Origin: Kribbella sp. VKM Ac-2568
Lineage (GTDB): Bacteria > Actinomycetota > Actinomycetes > Propionibacteriales > Kribbellaceae
Length of the DNA stretch: 64,000 nt
Reading direction: 5' to 3'
Assembly: GCF_004345365.1 (NCBI RefSeq)
Contig: NZ_SLVF01000011.1
Coordinates: 248,001 to 312,000, forward strand
The translations under genes and the position numbers were made by a program. Positions 34,590-42,554 of the stretch are shown in pieces. A model generated the notes under the pieces. That model did not search any database. It saw nothing but the letters and a program-made list of their open reading frames with translations, and was not told the origin of the DNA. Each line of letters begins with the position of its first letter. Positions within the stretch are counted from its first letter, which is position 1.

Positions 34590-35216
34590 ATGGCCGTCCG
34601 CATCCCGTCGCTCCGGAACCTGTCCCTCTTCAAGCTCACCCCGCGTAAGGCCGTCGCCGTCGTCGCGATCCTCGTCAGCCCTATCGCCGTGGCGGCCGTC
34701 GCGGCCAGCGGGAACAACCCACCCAAGGAAGGCTCCGCCGCCTCGGGTGGCGCCGCCCCCGCAGTACAGCCGCCGAAGGCTGACTCAGCCGAAGCGAAGA
34801 CGGACGCACAGGCGGAGACCCGGGCCGCGGCCGCATTGACGCAGTGCCGGTCCGCGCGGCTGGTGCCGGTCGGCAAGACCGGCTGGGGTGTCCCGATGCC
34901 GTCGGTGTGGAACAGCCCCAGTACGACCTGCAATCTCATGTCCGGCGACGACCCGTACCGCGGTTCCGCGCGCACCGGTGATCCCGACACGGCGATCCGG
35001 ACCCTGCAGCGCAACCTGAACTACTGCTACGGGTACCGCCTCACAGTGGACGGCGTGTACGGCAGCAACACCCGCGGAGTGGTCAAGGCGGTGCAGAAGC
35101 GGCACAAGCTCACGGCCGACGGCATCTACGGCCCGAACACCCGCTCGGCGATGAACTGGCGGCTGTTCTCGTCGAAGACGAACACCTGGAGCAAGGCCTG
35201 CTCCAGCCCGCTGTAG
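34590..35216 (+). CDS. Secreted peptidoglycan-binding domain protein
   Basis: 208 residues. A basic start (MAVRIPSLRNLSLFKLTPRK) and a hydrophobic segment (AVAVVAILVSPIAVAAVAASG) form a signal anchor. An Ala/Pro-rich linker follows, then a PG_binding_1 domain (AIRTLQRNLNYCYGYRLTVDGVYGSNTRGVVKAVQKRHKLTADGIYGPNTRSAMNW). Four Cys in the exported part (CRSAR, TTCNL, YCYG, KACSS) could form two disulfides. No catalytic hydrolase domain is attached. GGAGAGAA precedes the ATG. It is divergent from groES. Confidence 0.8.
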   Translation: MAVRIPSLRNLSLFKLTPRKAVAVVAILVSPIAVAAVAASGNNPPKEGSAASGGAAPAVQPPKADSAEAKTDAQAETRAAAALTQCRSARLVPVGKTGWGVPMPSVWNSPSTTCNLMSGDDPYRGSARTGDPDTAIRTLQRNLNYCYGYRLTVDGVYGSNTRGVVKAVQKRHKLTADGIYGPNTRSAMNWRLFSSKTNTWSKACSSPL

Positions 35217-35237
35217 TCCCCGGGCAGACTTGGGCGG

Positions 35238-36413
35238 GTGGACCCTTCATCGATCACCTCACTGCTCACCGCACCCGGGGACGCAGTACTGGCCGAGGCT
35301 TGTGCCGCGTTCACGCTTGGCGGTGAGCTCAAGCTGGTCGAACAGCTCAGACGCCGGTACGACGCTGCCGTGGTGACCGCCGCGGTCACGCAGGCGTCGC
35401 TGCGGCATCGTGCGACCGCCAAGTTCGGCGCGGAGGACGCGGCACGGATGTACTTCACGCCGGACGGGCTCGAGCAGGCCACGCGGACCACAGTGGGGGT
35501 CCACCGGGCCGCACGCATCGCGAGCACTCTTCCTGGCGCCACTGTGGTCGACCTTGGTTGTGGGATCGGTGGTGACCTCATCAGCGCCGCGCGCGCCGGC
35601 CTGCGCGTCACGGGCGTGGAGCGAGACCCCGCGACAGCCGCTGCAGCGCAGGCGAACCTCGCAGCACTGGAACTGCCCGGCGAGGTCCTGGTGGGAGACG
35701 CCGAGGCGCAGGACGTCACGCAGTACGAGGTGGTCTTCGCGGATCCCGCACGGCGGGCCGATGGGAAGCGGGTGTTCGACCACAACGCCTACTCGCCGAC
35801 GTGGTCGTTCATCACCGATCTGCTGGCGGGTACTGCGTGCGTCAAGGTGGCTCCGGGCATTCCGCACGACGCGGTGCCGGACGGTGTCGAGGCGGAGTGG
35901 GTCAGCGACGCAGGCGAGGTCAAGGAGGCCGCACTGTGGTCCGGGAAGCTCTACGCCGGCACGAGCCGCCGGGCGACCCTACTACCTGGCGGCGCGACAG
36001 TTACGTCGGCGCCGGAGGTAGACAGCGGCCCTGTGGGGCAGTACATCTACGAGCCGCACGGGGCTGTCGTCAGGGCCGGACTGGTCACCGCCGTTGCCGC
36101 GGCGGTCGATGGCTGGCTGCTGGATCCGCGGATCGCCTATGTGACCGGCTCATCCTTGGTGGCGACCCCCTTGGCCTCTGCTTATGAGGTGATCGAGGAA
36201 CTGCCGTACCGCGAGAAGGCACTGCGAGCCTGGGCAAGATCGAACGGCATCGGCACGCTGGAGATCAAGAAGCGCGGCGTCGACTTCGACCCGGCACAGC
36301 TCCGCAAGAAGCTGGCCCCGAAGGGCTCCGCGAGCGCGACGCTCATCGTGACCCGGATCGGCCGGGACGCTGTCGCCTACTCCTGCCGCCGGGTGTCCAC
36401 GCAGGCCGCCTGA
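35238..36413 (+). CDS. Class I SAM methyltransferase with THUMP-like domain
   Basis: 391 residues. An N-terminal helical part is followed by a Rossmann methyltransferase core with SAM motif VVDLGCGIGGDLISAARAG and ERDPATAAAAQANL, then FADPARRADGKRVFDHNAYSPTW, a DPAR motif that suggests modification of a base. A C-terminal THUMP-like domain (AWARSNGIGTLEIKKRGVDFDPAQLRKKL) points to an RNA substrate. This protein is often near groESL in actinobacteria. The substrate is unknown. An IS element begins 21 bp after its stop, with the target duplication 5 bp after. Confidence 0.82.
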   Translation: MDPSSITSLLTAPGDAVLAEACAAFTLGGELKLVEQLRRRYDAAVVTAAVTQASLRHRATAKFGAEDAARMYFTPDGLEQATRTTVGVHRAARIASTLPGATVVDLGCGIGGDLISAARAGLRVTGVERDPATAAAAQANLAALELPGEVLVGDAEAQDVTQYEVVFADPARRADGKRVFDHNAYSPTWSFITDLLAGTACVKVAPGIPHDAVPDGVEAEWVSDAGEVKEAALWSGKLYAGTSRRATLLPGGATVTSAPEVDSGPVGQYIYEPHGAVVRAGLVTAVAAAVDGWLLDPRIAYVTGSSLVATPLASAYEVIEELPYREKALRAWARSNGIGTLEIKKRGVDFDPAQLRKKLAPKGSASATLIVTRIGRDAVAYSCRRVSTQAA

Positions 36414-36418
36414 CCGTC

Positions 36419-36433
36419 GGTCGCCGATTTGCC
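36419..36433. repeat. Left target-site duplication of the IS element (15 bp)
   Basis: GGTCGCCGATTTGCC, identical to 37867-37881 on the other side of the element. Confidence 0.9.
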
Positions 36434-37866
36434 TGTGATGTCTCAGGACTTCGGTGACAGTTCTGCATCAGGACATCGGTGACACTCGATGTGTCAGGAC
36501 ATCGGTGACGTTTCAGTGGTCTTGCCGTAGGCCGCGGGGCCGGCCGTTGCCGACGTAGGTCACTCCAGGTGCGGGTCGGGTGTGCTCGATGAGGATCTCG
36601 CCTTCGAGGTCGGCGACGGTGATCTTGTCTCCGTCGGTGATGATCAAGACCTGCTGGAAGCCGTATGGTCCGCCGACCATGTAGTGGACCCCTGCCAGCC
36701 AGAAGGAGCCGGCGCTTGTCAGCTTCTTCACATGGGTGCCGGCGGGCAGATCGGTTGGCGCCGGTGCAGGACGAAGACGTCTGGCGACCGACTGGACGAA
36801 CAACGGCTGCTCGGGCTTGGGCCGAGGAGCCTCGGCCTTCTCCGTGGCCTCCCAGGCGGTCTGGGGCGTGACGCGGCCCGGTAGACCCTGGTGGGGACGT
36901 TCGGTGTTGTAGATGAGGTCGAACGCGTCGACCTGGGCCTGCAGTTCGGCCAGGTTGGCGGCGAGCGGCTGTTTGTCGAGGTAGCGGAACAGGGTCTGGT
37001 GGAAGCGTTCGTTCTTGCCCTGGGTGGTCGGCTTGTACGGCTTGCCGGTGATCGCCTCGGTGCCCAGGCTCGACACGTGTTCCACGAGCTGGCCCACGAA
37101 TCCGCGCCGCGAGGGGTTGAGCGCGAGTCCGTTGTCGGACAGCAGCCGCTGGGGAACACCATGCGCGGCTACTGCCTTGTCGAACACGGCGATCGCGGCC
37201 TTGGCGGTCTCACTCGAAGCGACGTGGGACGCAACCGCGTAGCGGGAGTGATCGTCGATGAGCTGGAAGATCACGCACTTGCGCCCGCCGGTCAGCACGT
37301 ACTCGGTGGCGTCCAACTGCCAGCACGCGTTCGGGGCGGGGTACACGAACCGGCGCCATGCCGAGCGTGGCTTCTTCTTCGGCTCAAGACGAGCGACGCC
37401 GGCCTCGCGGAAGATCCGGGCCAGCGACGCCGTCGATGGCACCGGGGCCAGCCCCATCGCGTGCATCTTGTCGTGCACGCTGATCGGCCCGTGGTCCAGC
37501 CCGGACGCCTCCAACGCCGCCCGCACCTGCACCGCCTGGTCCTTGACCTCGTTGGTCAGCTTCGAGGGGCTCGACCTCGGACGCCGGGTCCGGGGCTCGA
37601 GCACCTCGGCCGGCCCCTCGACCTGAGCACGTTTGCGCAGCTCGTAGAACGACTTGCGAGAGATGCCGTGCTCGGCACAGAACGTCGAGACCGCGCCACG
37701 TGCAGCGTCATCCGGCCACTGCGCGATCGCGAGACGGACACGAGGATCGATGGGTTCGTTGGCAGCCACCGCCCGAGCCTCGGGGCGGAAGTGTCACCGC
37801 CAAGAACCCTTGGAGTGTCACCGATGTCCTGATGCAGAACTGTCACCGATGTCTTGCGACATGACA
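36434..37866. mobile_element. Intact IS481-family insertion sequence (1433 bp)
   Basis: The element starts TGTGATGTC and ends with the matching inverted repeat TGTCATGTC read from the right. About 48 bp of the ends match with only a few differences (shared TTCTGCATCAGGACATCGG block). It is flanked by 15-bp direct repeats and contains one full-length transposase on the minus strand. Subterminal copies of TCAGGACATCGGTGAC occur three times on the left and at least twice on the right, probable transposase binding sites. Clean ends, a perfect target duplication and an intact gene suggest a recent insertion. Confidence 0.92.
36513..37769 (-). CDS. IS481-family transposase
   Basis: 418 residues. 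An N-terminal helix-turn-helix (ARGAVSTFCAEHGISRKSFYELRKRA), then the DDE integrase core: WQLDATEY (first Asp), LLSDNGLAL (second Asp) and QGKNERFHQTLFRYL (Glu), with the family ending DLIYNTERPHQGLPGRVTPQTAW. A C-terminal beta-rich extension follows. All three catalytic residues are present, so it should be active. It is the only gene of the element. Confidence 0.95.
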   Translation of the reverse strand: MAANEPIDPRVRLAIAQWPDDAARGAVSTFCAEHGISRKSFYELRKRAQVEGPAEVLEPRTRRPRSSPSKLTNEVKDQAVQVRAALEASGLDHGPISVHDKMHAMGLAPVPSTASLARIFREAGVARLEPKKKPRSAWRRFVYPAPNACWQLDATEYVLTGGRKCVIFQLIDDHSRYAVASHVASSETAKAAIAVFDKAVAAHGVPQRLLSDNGLALNPSRRGFVGQLVEHVSSLGTEAITGKPYKPTTQGKNERFHQTLFRYLDKQPLAANLAELQAQVDAFDLIYNTERPHQGLPGRVTPQTAWEATEKAEAPRPKPEQPLFVQSVARRLRPAPAPTDLPAGTHVKKLTSAGSFWLAGVHYMVGGPYGFQQVLIITDGDKITVADLEGEILIEHTRPAPGVTYVGNGRPRGLRQDH

Positions 37867-37881
37867 GGTCGCCGATTTGCC
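37867..37881. repeat. Right target-site duplication of the IS element (15 bp)
   Basis: GGTCGCCGATTTGCC, identical to 36419-36433. Confidence 0.9.
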
Positions 37882-38192
37882 TTCGCGGCACATTCGAACA
37901 TATGATCGACCTCACGAGCGGGCTCCTGGTCGGCCAGCCGACGGACGAGGTGCTGCGTCTGTTGCCGCACCCGGCCAGGAGCCCGCCACTAGGCATCACG
38001 TCGGTGTCGCCGGCTGTTCACCTCGGTGCGTAAGGGTTGGGCGGGAACCGGTCTGCCGCTGACCGTTTCCTGGGGACCTAGCGGTGAGTTCAGGTCCACG
38101 GGCTCTTGCCTGCCGCGCCCTTCCCCGCGCTGCAGGAGCACCTTGCCTGCAGGAGCGCTCGACCTGAGACGCAGCCAATCCTGCTCGAATAC
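37882..38192. other. 311-bp gap with an SOS-box-like motif and a tiny ORF
   Basis: TCGAACATATGATCGA (37894-37909) differs from the LexA box consensus at one half-site base. An ORF of 43 codons begins inside it (ATG 37902, stop 38033; MIDLTSGLLVGQPTDEVLRLL...), with no ribosome site I can see and no recognised family. The rest carries no clear feature. The IS may have separated this from its former neighbour. Confidence 0.4.
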
Positions 38193-38951
38193 TCAGACCT
38201 GTTCGAACGCCTGGGAGCCCAGGACCCGAAGGCGGAGACGGGCCGCGGCGATGTCTCGTACTCCGGCCGCGTTGCCACCCGGGCGATTCCACAACGGCAG
38301 CGGATCCACCCGATCGGGCTCGGTGGTGAGGGCCGGGCAATCCGTGGGACCACCGAGAGCGGCGGCGACGAAACGGCGTACGAGTTCATTCCAATCGCCG
38401 TAGCGGTGGAGCATCGCGTGCTTCTCGCCTTCCACGGACAACAGCGCAACCGGTACTCCGGTGGCCCGCAGGCGCCTGGCATAAGCAGCCGTCTGCGCGG
38501 GATCCGTCATCCGGTCCAACGTCCCATGCGCCAGTACTACGGGCCCGCGCATCGCGACGAGTGGTTCGCCGGTGGGGAGCCACGGAGCAAGCCCCAGAAC
38601 GCCCGAGACCAACGGGTGATTGCCAGCGGCAACCACCGCGCGACCGCCCATCGAGTGGCCGATCAGGACCACCCGGCGGATGGACGACGGGAGTCCGTCG
38701 AGCACCGTGCCAAGATCGTGCGCCGGATGGGCCTCGGTCCCGTTCCAACCGCGATACCGGTAGCGCATCAGGCCGACAGCGGCGCCGGGAGCAGCCGAGC
38801 GCGCGGCCAGGGCCAACGGCCACATCCGCAGGATCGGCCCTCGCCAGCCACCGGCCGGATCCAGCGAGTCCACCACCCCGCCATGCGCGAGCAGTACGAG
38901 CTCCGTCGCCTTCTCCGGCGCCGCGAGCAGATCGATCCCGGGAAGACTCAT
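38193..38951 (-). CDS. Alpha/beta-hydrolase
   Basis: 252 residues. LVLLAHGGVVDS (oxyanion region), VVLIGHSMGGRAVV (nucleophile Ser in GHSMGG), Asp in AHGTLDRMTDPA and His in GEKHAMLHRYG make a full triad. A tail of about 45 residues after the last helix is Pro/Arg-rich and unassigned. It is the last gene of the alr-tsaE-tsaB-rimI-tsaD run, 28 bp after the GNAT gene. Substrate unknown. Confidence 0.8.
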   Translation of the reverse strand: MSLPGIDLLAAPEKATELVLLAHGGVVDSLDPAGGWRGPILRMWPLALAARSAAPGAAVGLMRYRYRGWNGTEAHPAHDLGTVLDGLPSSIRRVVLIGHSMGGRAVVAAGNHPLVSGVLGLAPWLPTGEPLVAMRGPVVLAHGTLDRMTDPAQTAAYARRLRATGVPVALLSVEGEKHAMLHRYGDWNELVRRFVAAALGGPTDCPALTTEPDRVDPLPLWNRPGGNAAGVRDIAAARLRLRVLGSQAFEQV

Positions 38952-38979
38952 GCCGGCCGACCCCCACCCAGCAGACACT

Positions 38980-39429
38980 TCACGGCTGGCCGTAGATCTC
39001 GGCGGGACTGCGAGCGACGCCCAGGAACAGACTCGGGTCAGGGAGATCTTCAAACCCGTAGGAACGATAGAGGTCGTGCGCGTCGGCCGTCGCCAGCATC
39101 GTGCGCCGCAGCAATTGCAGATCCGGATGCTCGAGCAGGGTGGAGACCACGAAGCGCCCGAGCCCATGCCCGCGCGACGACGGCAGCACGAAGACGTCCG
39201 CGATCCACGCGAACGTCGCCCGGTCCGTCACCGCCCGCGCGAAGCCGACCTGAGCTCCGTCCGGCGCATACACCCCGACATTCAGGCTGTTCGCAACCGC
39301 CTTGGCCACCACGTCCCGTGGAACTCCCGGCGACCAGTACGACGTACGCAGGAACCCGTGCACCACATCCAGATCGATCCGTGCGGTGTCGTCGTCGGCG
39401 ACGAACCCGTCCGGGTGCTCCCACCTCAT
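38980..39429 (-). CDS. GNAT-family N-acetyltransferase
   Basis: 149 residues. Acetyl-CoA site: AWIADVFVLPSSRGHGLGRFVVSTLLEHP (Q/RxxGxG/A loop as SRGHGLG), then MLATADAHDLYRSYGFE. It starts MRWEHPDGFVADDD. The ATG overlaps the tsaD stop by 4 bp. The substrate is not predictable; it is distinct from the RimI gene upstream. Confidence 0.85.
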   Translation of the reverse strand: MRWEHPDGFVADDDTARIDLDVVHGFLRTSYWSPGVPRDVVAKAVANSLNVGVYAPDGAQVGFARAVTDRATFAWIADVFVLPSSRGHGLGRFVVSTLLEHPDLQLLRRTMLATADAHDLYRSYGFEDLPDPSLFLGVARSPAEIYGQP

Positions 39430-40481
39430 GAGTTCAGCACCGTCGTGATCGGCATCGACGAGTCGGCCGGCAGCCCCAGCGGCGACGGCGACTTCCCGGC
39501 CCGCACGAGCTCCGAGCCGAGCGCCGCCACCATCGCTCCGTTGTCCGTGCACAACCCCGGCCGCGGCACCCGTACGGCGATGCCGGCCGCGGAGCAACGC
39601 TCTTCGGCCATAGCCCGCAACCGGGAGTTCGCCGCGACACCGCCACCGATCAGCAGGTGTTCGTAGCCGCGGTCCTTGCACGCATCGATCGCCTTGCGCG
39701 TCAGCACATCGCAGACAGCCTCCTGGAACGCGGCGGCCACGTGGTTCACCGGCACGTCCTCGCCGTCGCGACGCTTCGCCTCGACCCACCGGGCGACGGC
39801 GGTCTTCAAGCCGGAGAAGGAGAAGTCGAACCGGTGCCGCTCGAGATCCCGTTGACTGGTCAGCCCGCGCGGGAACCGCACGTAGAGCGCGTCACCGCCG
39901 TCCCGTGCCGCCTTGTCGACATATGGACCTCCTGGGAACGGCAGCCCCAGCACCCGGGCGACCTTGTCGAAGGCCTCCCCCGCGGCGTCGTCGATGGTGG
40001 CGCCCATCGGCTCGACGCCGGCGGTGATGTCCTCGACCGCGAGCAGCGACGAGTGCCCGCCGGAGACGAGCATCGCGATCGCGCCCTTCGGTAGGTCCCC
40101 GTGCTCGAGCGTGTCGACGGCGACGTGCGCGGCGAGGTGGTTGACGCCGTACAAGGGCCTGTCGAGTGAGAGGGCCAGGCCCTTGGCGGCGGCGACGCCG
40201 ACGAGCAGAGCGCCGGCCAGGCCGGGTCCGCTCGTGACGGCGACCGCGTCGACGTCGGACGGCTTGATCCCCGCGGTCTCACACGCCCGGCGGATCGTCG
40301 GCACCATCGCCTCGAGGTGCGCGCGGCTGGCGACCTCCGGGACGACACCGCCGAACCGGGCGTGCTCCTCGACGCTGGAGGCGATCGCGTCGGCGAGCAG
40401 CGTCTGCCCGCGGACGATGCCGACCCCGGTCTCGTCGCACGACGTCTCGATGCCCAGGATCAAGGGCTCGTTCTCACTCAT
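39426..40481 (-). CDS. tsaD: tRNA N6-adenosine threonylcarbamoyltransferase TsaD
   Basis: 351 residues, ASKHA-fold Kae1/Gcp family. ILGIETSCDETGVGIV at the N-terminus, the metal-binding HLAAHVA pair (NHLAAHVAVD), MLVSGGHSSLLAV and the C-terminal CTDNGAMVAALG. It transfers the threonylcarbamoyl group to A37 of ANN-decoding tRNAs with TsaB and TsaE. ATG 40481 overlaps the rimI stop by 4 bp. Confidence 0.96.
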   Translation of the reverse strand: MSENEPLILGIETSCDETGVGIVRGQTLLADAIASSVEEHARFGGVVPEVASRAHLEAMVPTIRRACETAGIKPSDVDAVAVTSGPGLAGALLVGVAAAKGLALSLDRPLYGVNHLAAHVAVDTLEHGDLPKGAIAMLVSGGHSSLLAVEDITAGVEPMGATIDDAAGEAFDKVARVLGLPFPGGPYVDKAARDGGDALYVRFPRGLTSQRDLERHRFDFSFSGLKTAVARWVEAKRRDGEDVPVNHVAAAFQEAVCDVLTRKAIDACKDRGYEHLLIGGGVAANSRLRAMAEERCSAAGIAVRVPRPGLCTDNGAMVAALGSELVRAGKSPSPLGLPADSSMPITTVLNS

Positions 40482-40945
40482 CCGAAATCTCCTGCCACCA
40501 CGTCTCCCGGCCACCGCATGATGACGGCGTCCTCGCCGCCCGCGTAGTACCCGCGCCGCCGGCTGATCTCCCCGAAGCCGAAGCTCCGGTACAGCGCCCC
40601 CGCCAACTCGTTGCCCGCAGCAACTTCCAGCAGGATGGTCCGTCCCGCGCACCACTCCAGCGCGTTGGTCAGCAACTGCCCGCCGATCCCGGTACGCCGT
40701 TCGTCCGGCGCCACCGCGATCCGCAGCAGATCCACCGGGTCTTCCAGAGCGACAGGAACCAGCAGTACCACGTACCCGACCACAGCACCTTCGTCCGCGA
40801 CGAGCACCACACGATCGTCGTCCAACCGGGCGAACTCCTCCGCCCAGGAGGCGGAACTCCACGCGGACGCGCCGAAGCAGACCTGGTCGAGCGCGACGAG
40901 CGCCACCAGGTCTGCGGGTTCGGCCGGGCGGATGCGAGGTCTCAC
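40478..40945 (-). CDS. rimI: Ribosomal protein S18-alanine N-acetyltransferase RimI
   Basis: 155 residues, GNAT fold: LLRIAVAPDERRTGIGGQLLTNALEWC is the acetyl-CoA loop (RRTGIG), then LLEVAAGNELAGALYRSFGFGEISRRRGYY, the RimI-type end. The position between tsaB and tsaD is the usual actinobacterial one. The GTG start overlaps the tsaB stop by 4 bp. Confidence 0.92.
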   Translation of the reverse strand: MRPRIRPAEPADLVALVALDQVCFGASAWSSASWAEEFARLDDDRVVLVADEGAVVGYVVLLVPVALEDPVDLLRIAVAPDERRTGIGGQLLTNALEWCAGRTILLEVAAGNELAGALYRSFGFGEISRRRGYYAGGEDAVIMRWPGDVVAGDFG

Positions 40946-41610
40946 TTCGGCAGCACGCTCTTGGGGCCACCGGACATCGTGACGTCGGGGCGTCGCAGAT
41001 ACAGCGGGTCCGGCGCGACCACAGGCAGAGTCCCGGTCGCCACCCCCAATGCCAGTACTTCGGCCGACGGGTACTCGGGCACGTCGTTGGTGTCGAGCCC
41101 GAGTGCCTCCGCATAGAGAACGGCGCCGCGTCCGATCACCGGCAGCCCGGCGAGAACGTGCGCGACATCGGCCGGGCGATCCACCGCGGGCCCCTCGAGG
41201 CGTCGGCGACTCCCGTCAGCGGCGGGTCCGTCGTACAGGGCCCAGTAGATCTCCTTGCGGCGGGCATCCGTCGCGACGGCGACGGGCAGGGTCAGGGAGG
41301 ACTGCCGGGCGAGGATGTCGAGGCTGCAGACCCCGGCGACCTCGATCTCGAGCACGTCCGCCATGGTCCGGGCTGTCACCAGGCCGACCCGCAGGCCGGT
41401 GAAGGGACCTGGTCCGACACCGACGGCGATCCTGGTCAGGTCGCGCGGAGTACAGCCGGCGGTTGCCAGTGCCTCCGCGATCGCCGGCGCCAGCAGCTCA
41501 CCGTGCCGCAGCGCATCCACAGTCGACGAGGAAGCCAGCACAGCACCGCTGATCGGATCGGCCACAGCAACAGTCACCGCAGCACTCGAAGTGTCAAAAC
41601 CAAGCAGCAT
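40942..41610 (-). CDS. tsaB: t6A biosynthesis protein TsaB
   Basis: 222 residues, ASKHA fold: MLLGFDTSSAAVTVAV, HGELLAPAIAEAL, VGVGPGPFTGLRVGLVTARTMADVLEIEVAGVCSLD and ATDARRKEIYWALY. It is a non-catalytic partner of TsaD. It lies 2 bp after the TsaE stop. The longer upstream frame overlaps tsaE and is rejected. Confidence 0.94.
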   Translation of the reverse strand: MLLGFDTSSAAVTVAVADPISGAVLASSSTVDALRHGELLAPAIAEALATAGCTPRDLTRIAVGVGPGPFTGLRVGLVTARTMADVLEIEVAGVCSLDILARQSSLTLPVAVATDARRKEIYWALYDGPAADGSRRRLEGPAVDRPADVAHVLAGLPVIGRGAVLYAEALGLDTNDVPEYPSAEVLALGVATGTLPVVAPDPLYLRRPDVTMSGGPKSVLPK

Positions 41611-41612
41611 GG

Positions 41613-42554
41613 TCAGTCTCTCTCCGCCGCGGACAGGACCGGCGAGGTGAGCGAGACACCGGTTTCGGCCCAGCGGGGGCCGGCTGGGGTGATGCGGAGG
41701 TCGCGGGTCTCGTCGATGTCGTCGTCGCCTCGGGTGATGACGATGTCGAGGCGGTCCGGGGCGAGGGACTCGGCCAGGCCGTGGCCCCACTCGACCACGG
41801 TGACCGCGTCGTCGAGGCTGGCGTCCAGGTCGAGGTCGTCCAGCTCGGCGATACCGCCCAGCCGATAGGCGTCCACGTGCACCAGCGCGGGACCGCCCGC
41901 GAGCGACGGATGCACCCGCGAGATCACGAAGGTCGGCGAGGTGATGTCACCGCGCACCTTCAGCCCGGCGCCCAGCCCCTGGGTGAACGTCGTCTTGCCG
42001 GCGCCGAGATCACCCGACAGCACCAGTACGTCGCCCGCCCGCAACTGCCCGGCGAGCTCCTCCCCCGCCGCGCGCATGTCGTCCGCGGTGGGGATGGTCA
42101 GCTCGATCGGCATCGCCTTCGCATAGATCAGGTTCTGCCCCCCGCGATCGACCACGGAATACCCACGGCGCCGCCAGAACTCCACGGTGTCGGGCAGTTC
42201 GACCCGCGCGATCAACCGAACCCGGCGAAGACCGCGCTTGCGAGCGGTGTCCTCGGCGCAGCCGACCATCGCGGAGGCGACCCCGCGGCCCTGGAAGCGC
42301 GGGTTCACCGAGACCCGGCGCAGGCCGAGCACGTCGCCGTCGACCTCGAAGAGCATCGCGCCGGCCGGTACGCCGTCGATGAGGACGAGCAGTCCGCCGT
42401 GCGCGGCGACCGCGGCGGCGACGGTGGTGGCGTTCTCCGAGAGCGCGGTCGACGGGGGGTCGAGCACCCGCCGGGCGGAGAAGGCGTGGTGGATGACGTC
42501 GACGATCTCTTCCACGTGCTCCGCGGTCGCGTCCACCACGTGCAGGTCGGTCAT
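41613..42554 (-). CDS. tsaE: GNAT acetyltransferase-TsaE fusion
   Basis: 313 residues in one frame. Residues 1-147 are a GNAT domain: VHHAF-type start (EIVDVIHHAFSARRVLDPP), LGLRRVSVNPRFQGRGVASAMVG with the acetyl-CoA loop RFQGRGVA, and VEFWRRRGYSVVD. Residues 149-313 are TsaE (YjeE): Walker A in LSGDLGAGKTTFTQGLG (about 180-195), SPTFVISRVHP and the Walker B-like VTVVEWGHGLAESL. TsaE is the ATPase of t6A synthesis. No stop or ribosome site separates the domains, though an internal Met (MPIELTIP, residue 149) could allow a separate TsaE. The start overlaps the hydrolase stop by 4 bp. Confidence 0.88.
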   Translation of the reverse strand: MTDLHVVDATAEHVEEIVDVIHHAFSARRVLDPPSTALSENATTVAAAVAAHGGLLVLIDGVPAGAMLFEVDGDVLGLRRVSVNPRFQGRGVASAMVGCAEDTARKRGLRRVRLIARVELPDTVEFWRRRGYSVVDRGGQNLIYAKAMPIELTIPTADDMRAAGEELAGQLRAGDVLVLSGDLGAGKTTFTQGLGAGLKVRGDITSPTFVISRVHPSLAGGPALVHVDAYRLGGIAELDDLDLDASLDDAVTVVEWGHGLAESLAPDRLDIVITRGDDDIDETRDLRITPAGPRWAETGVSLTSPVLSAAERD

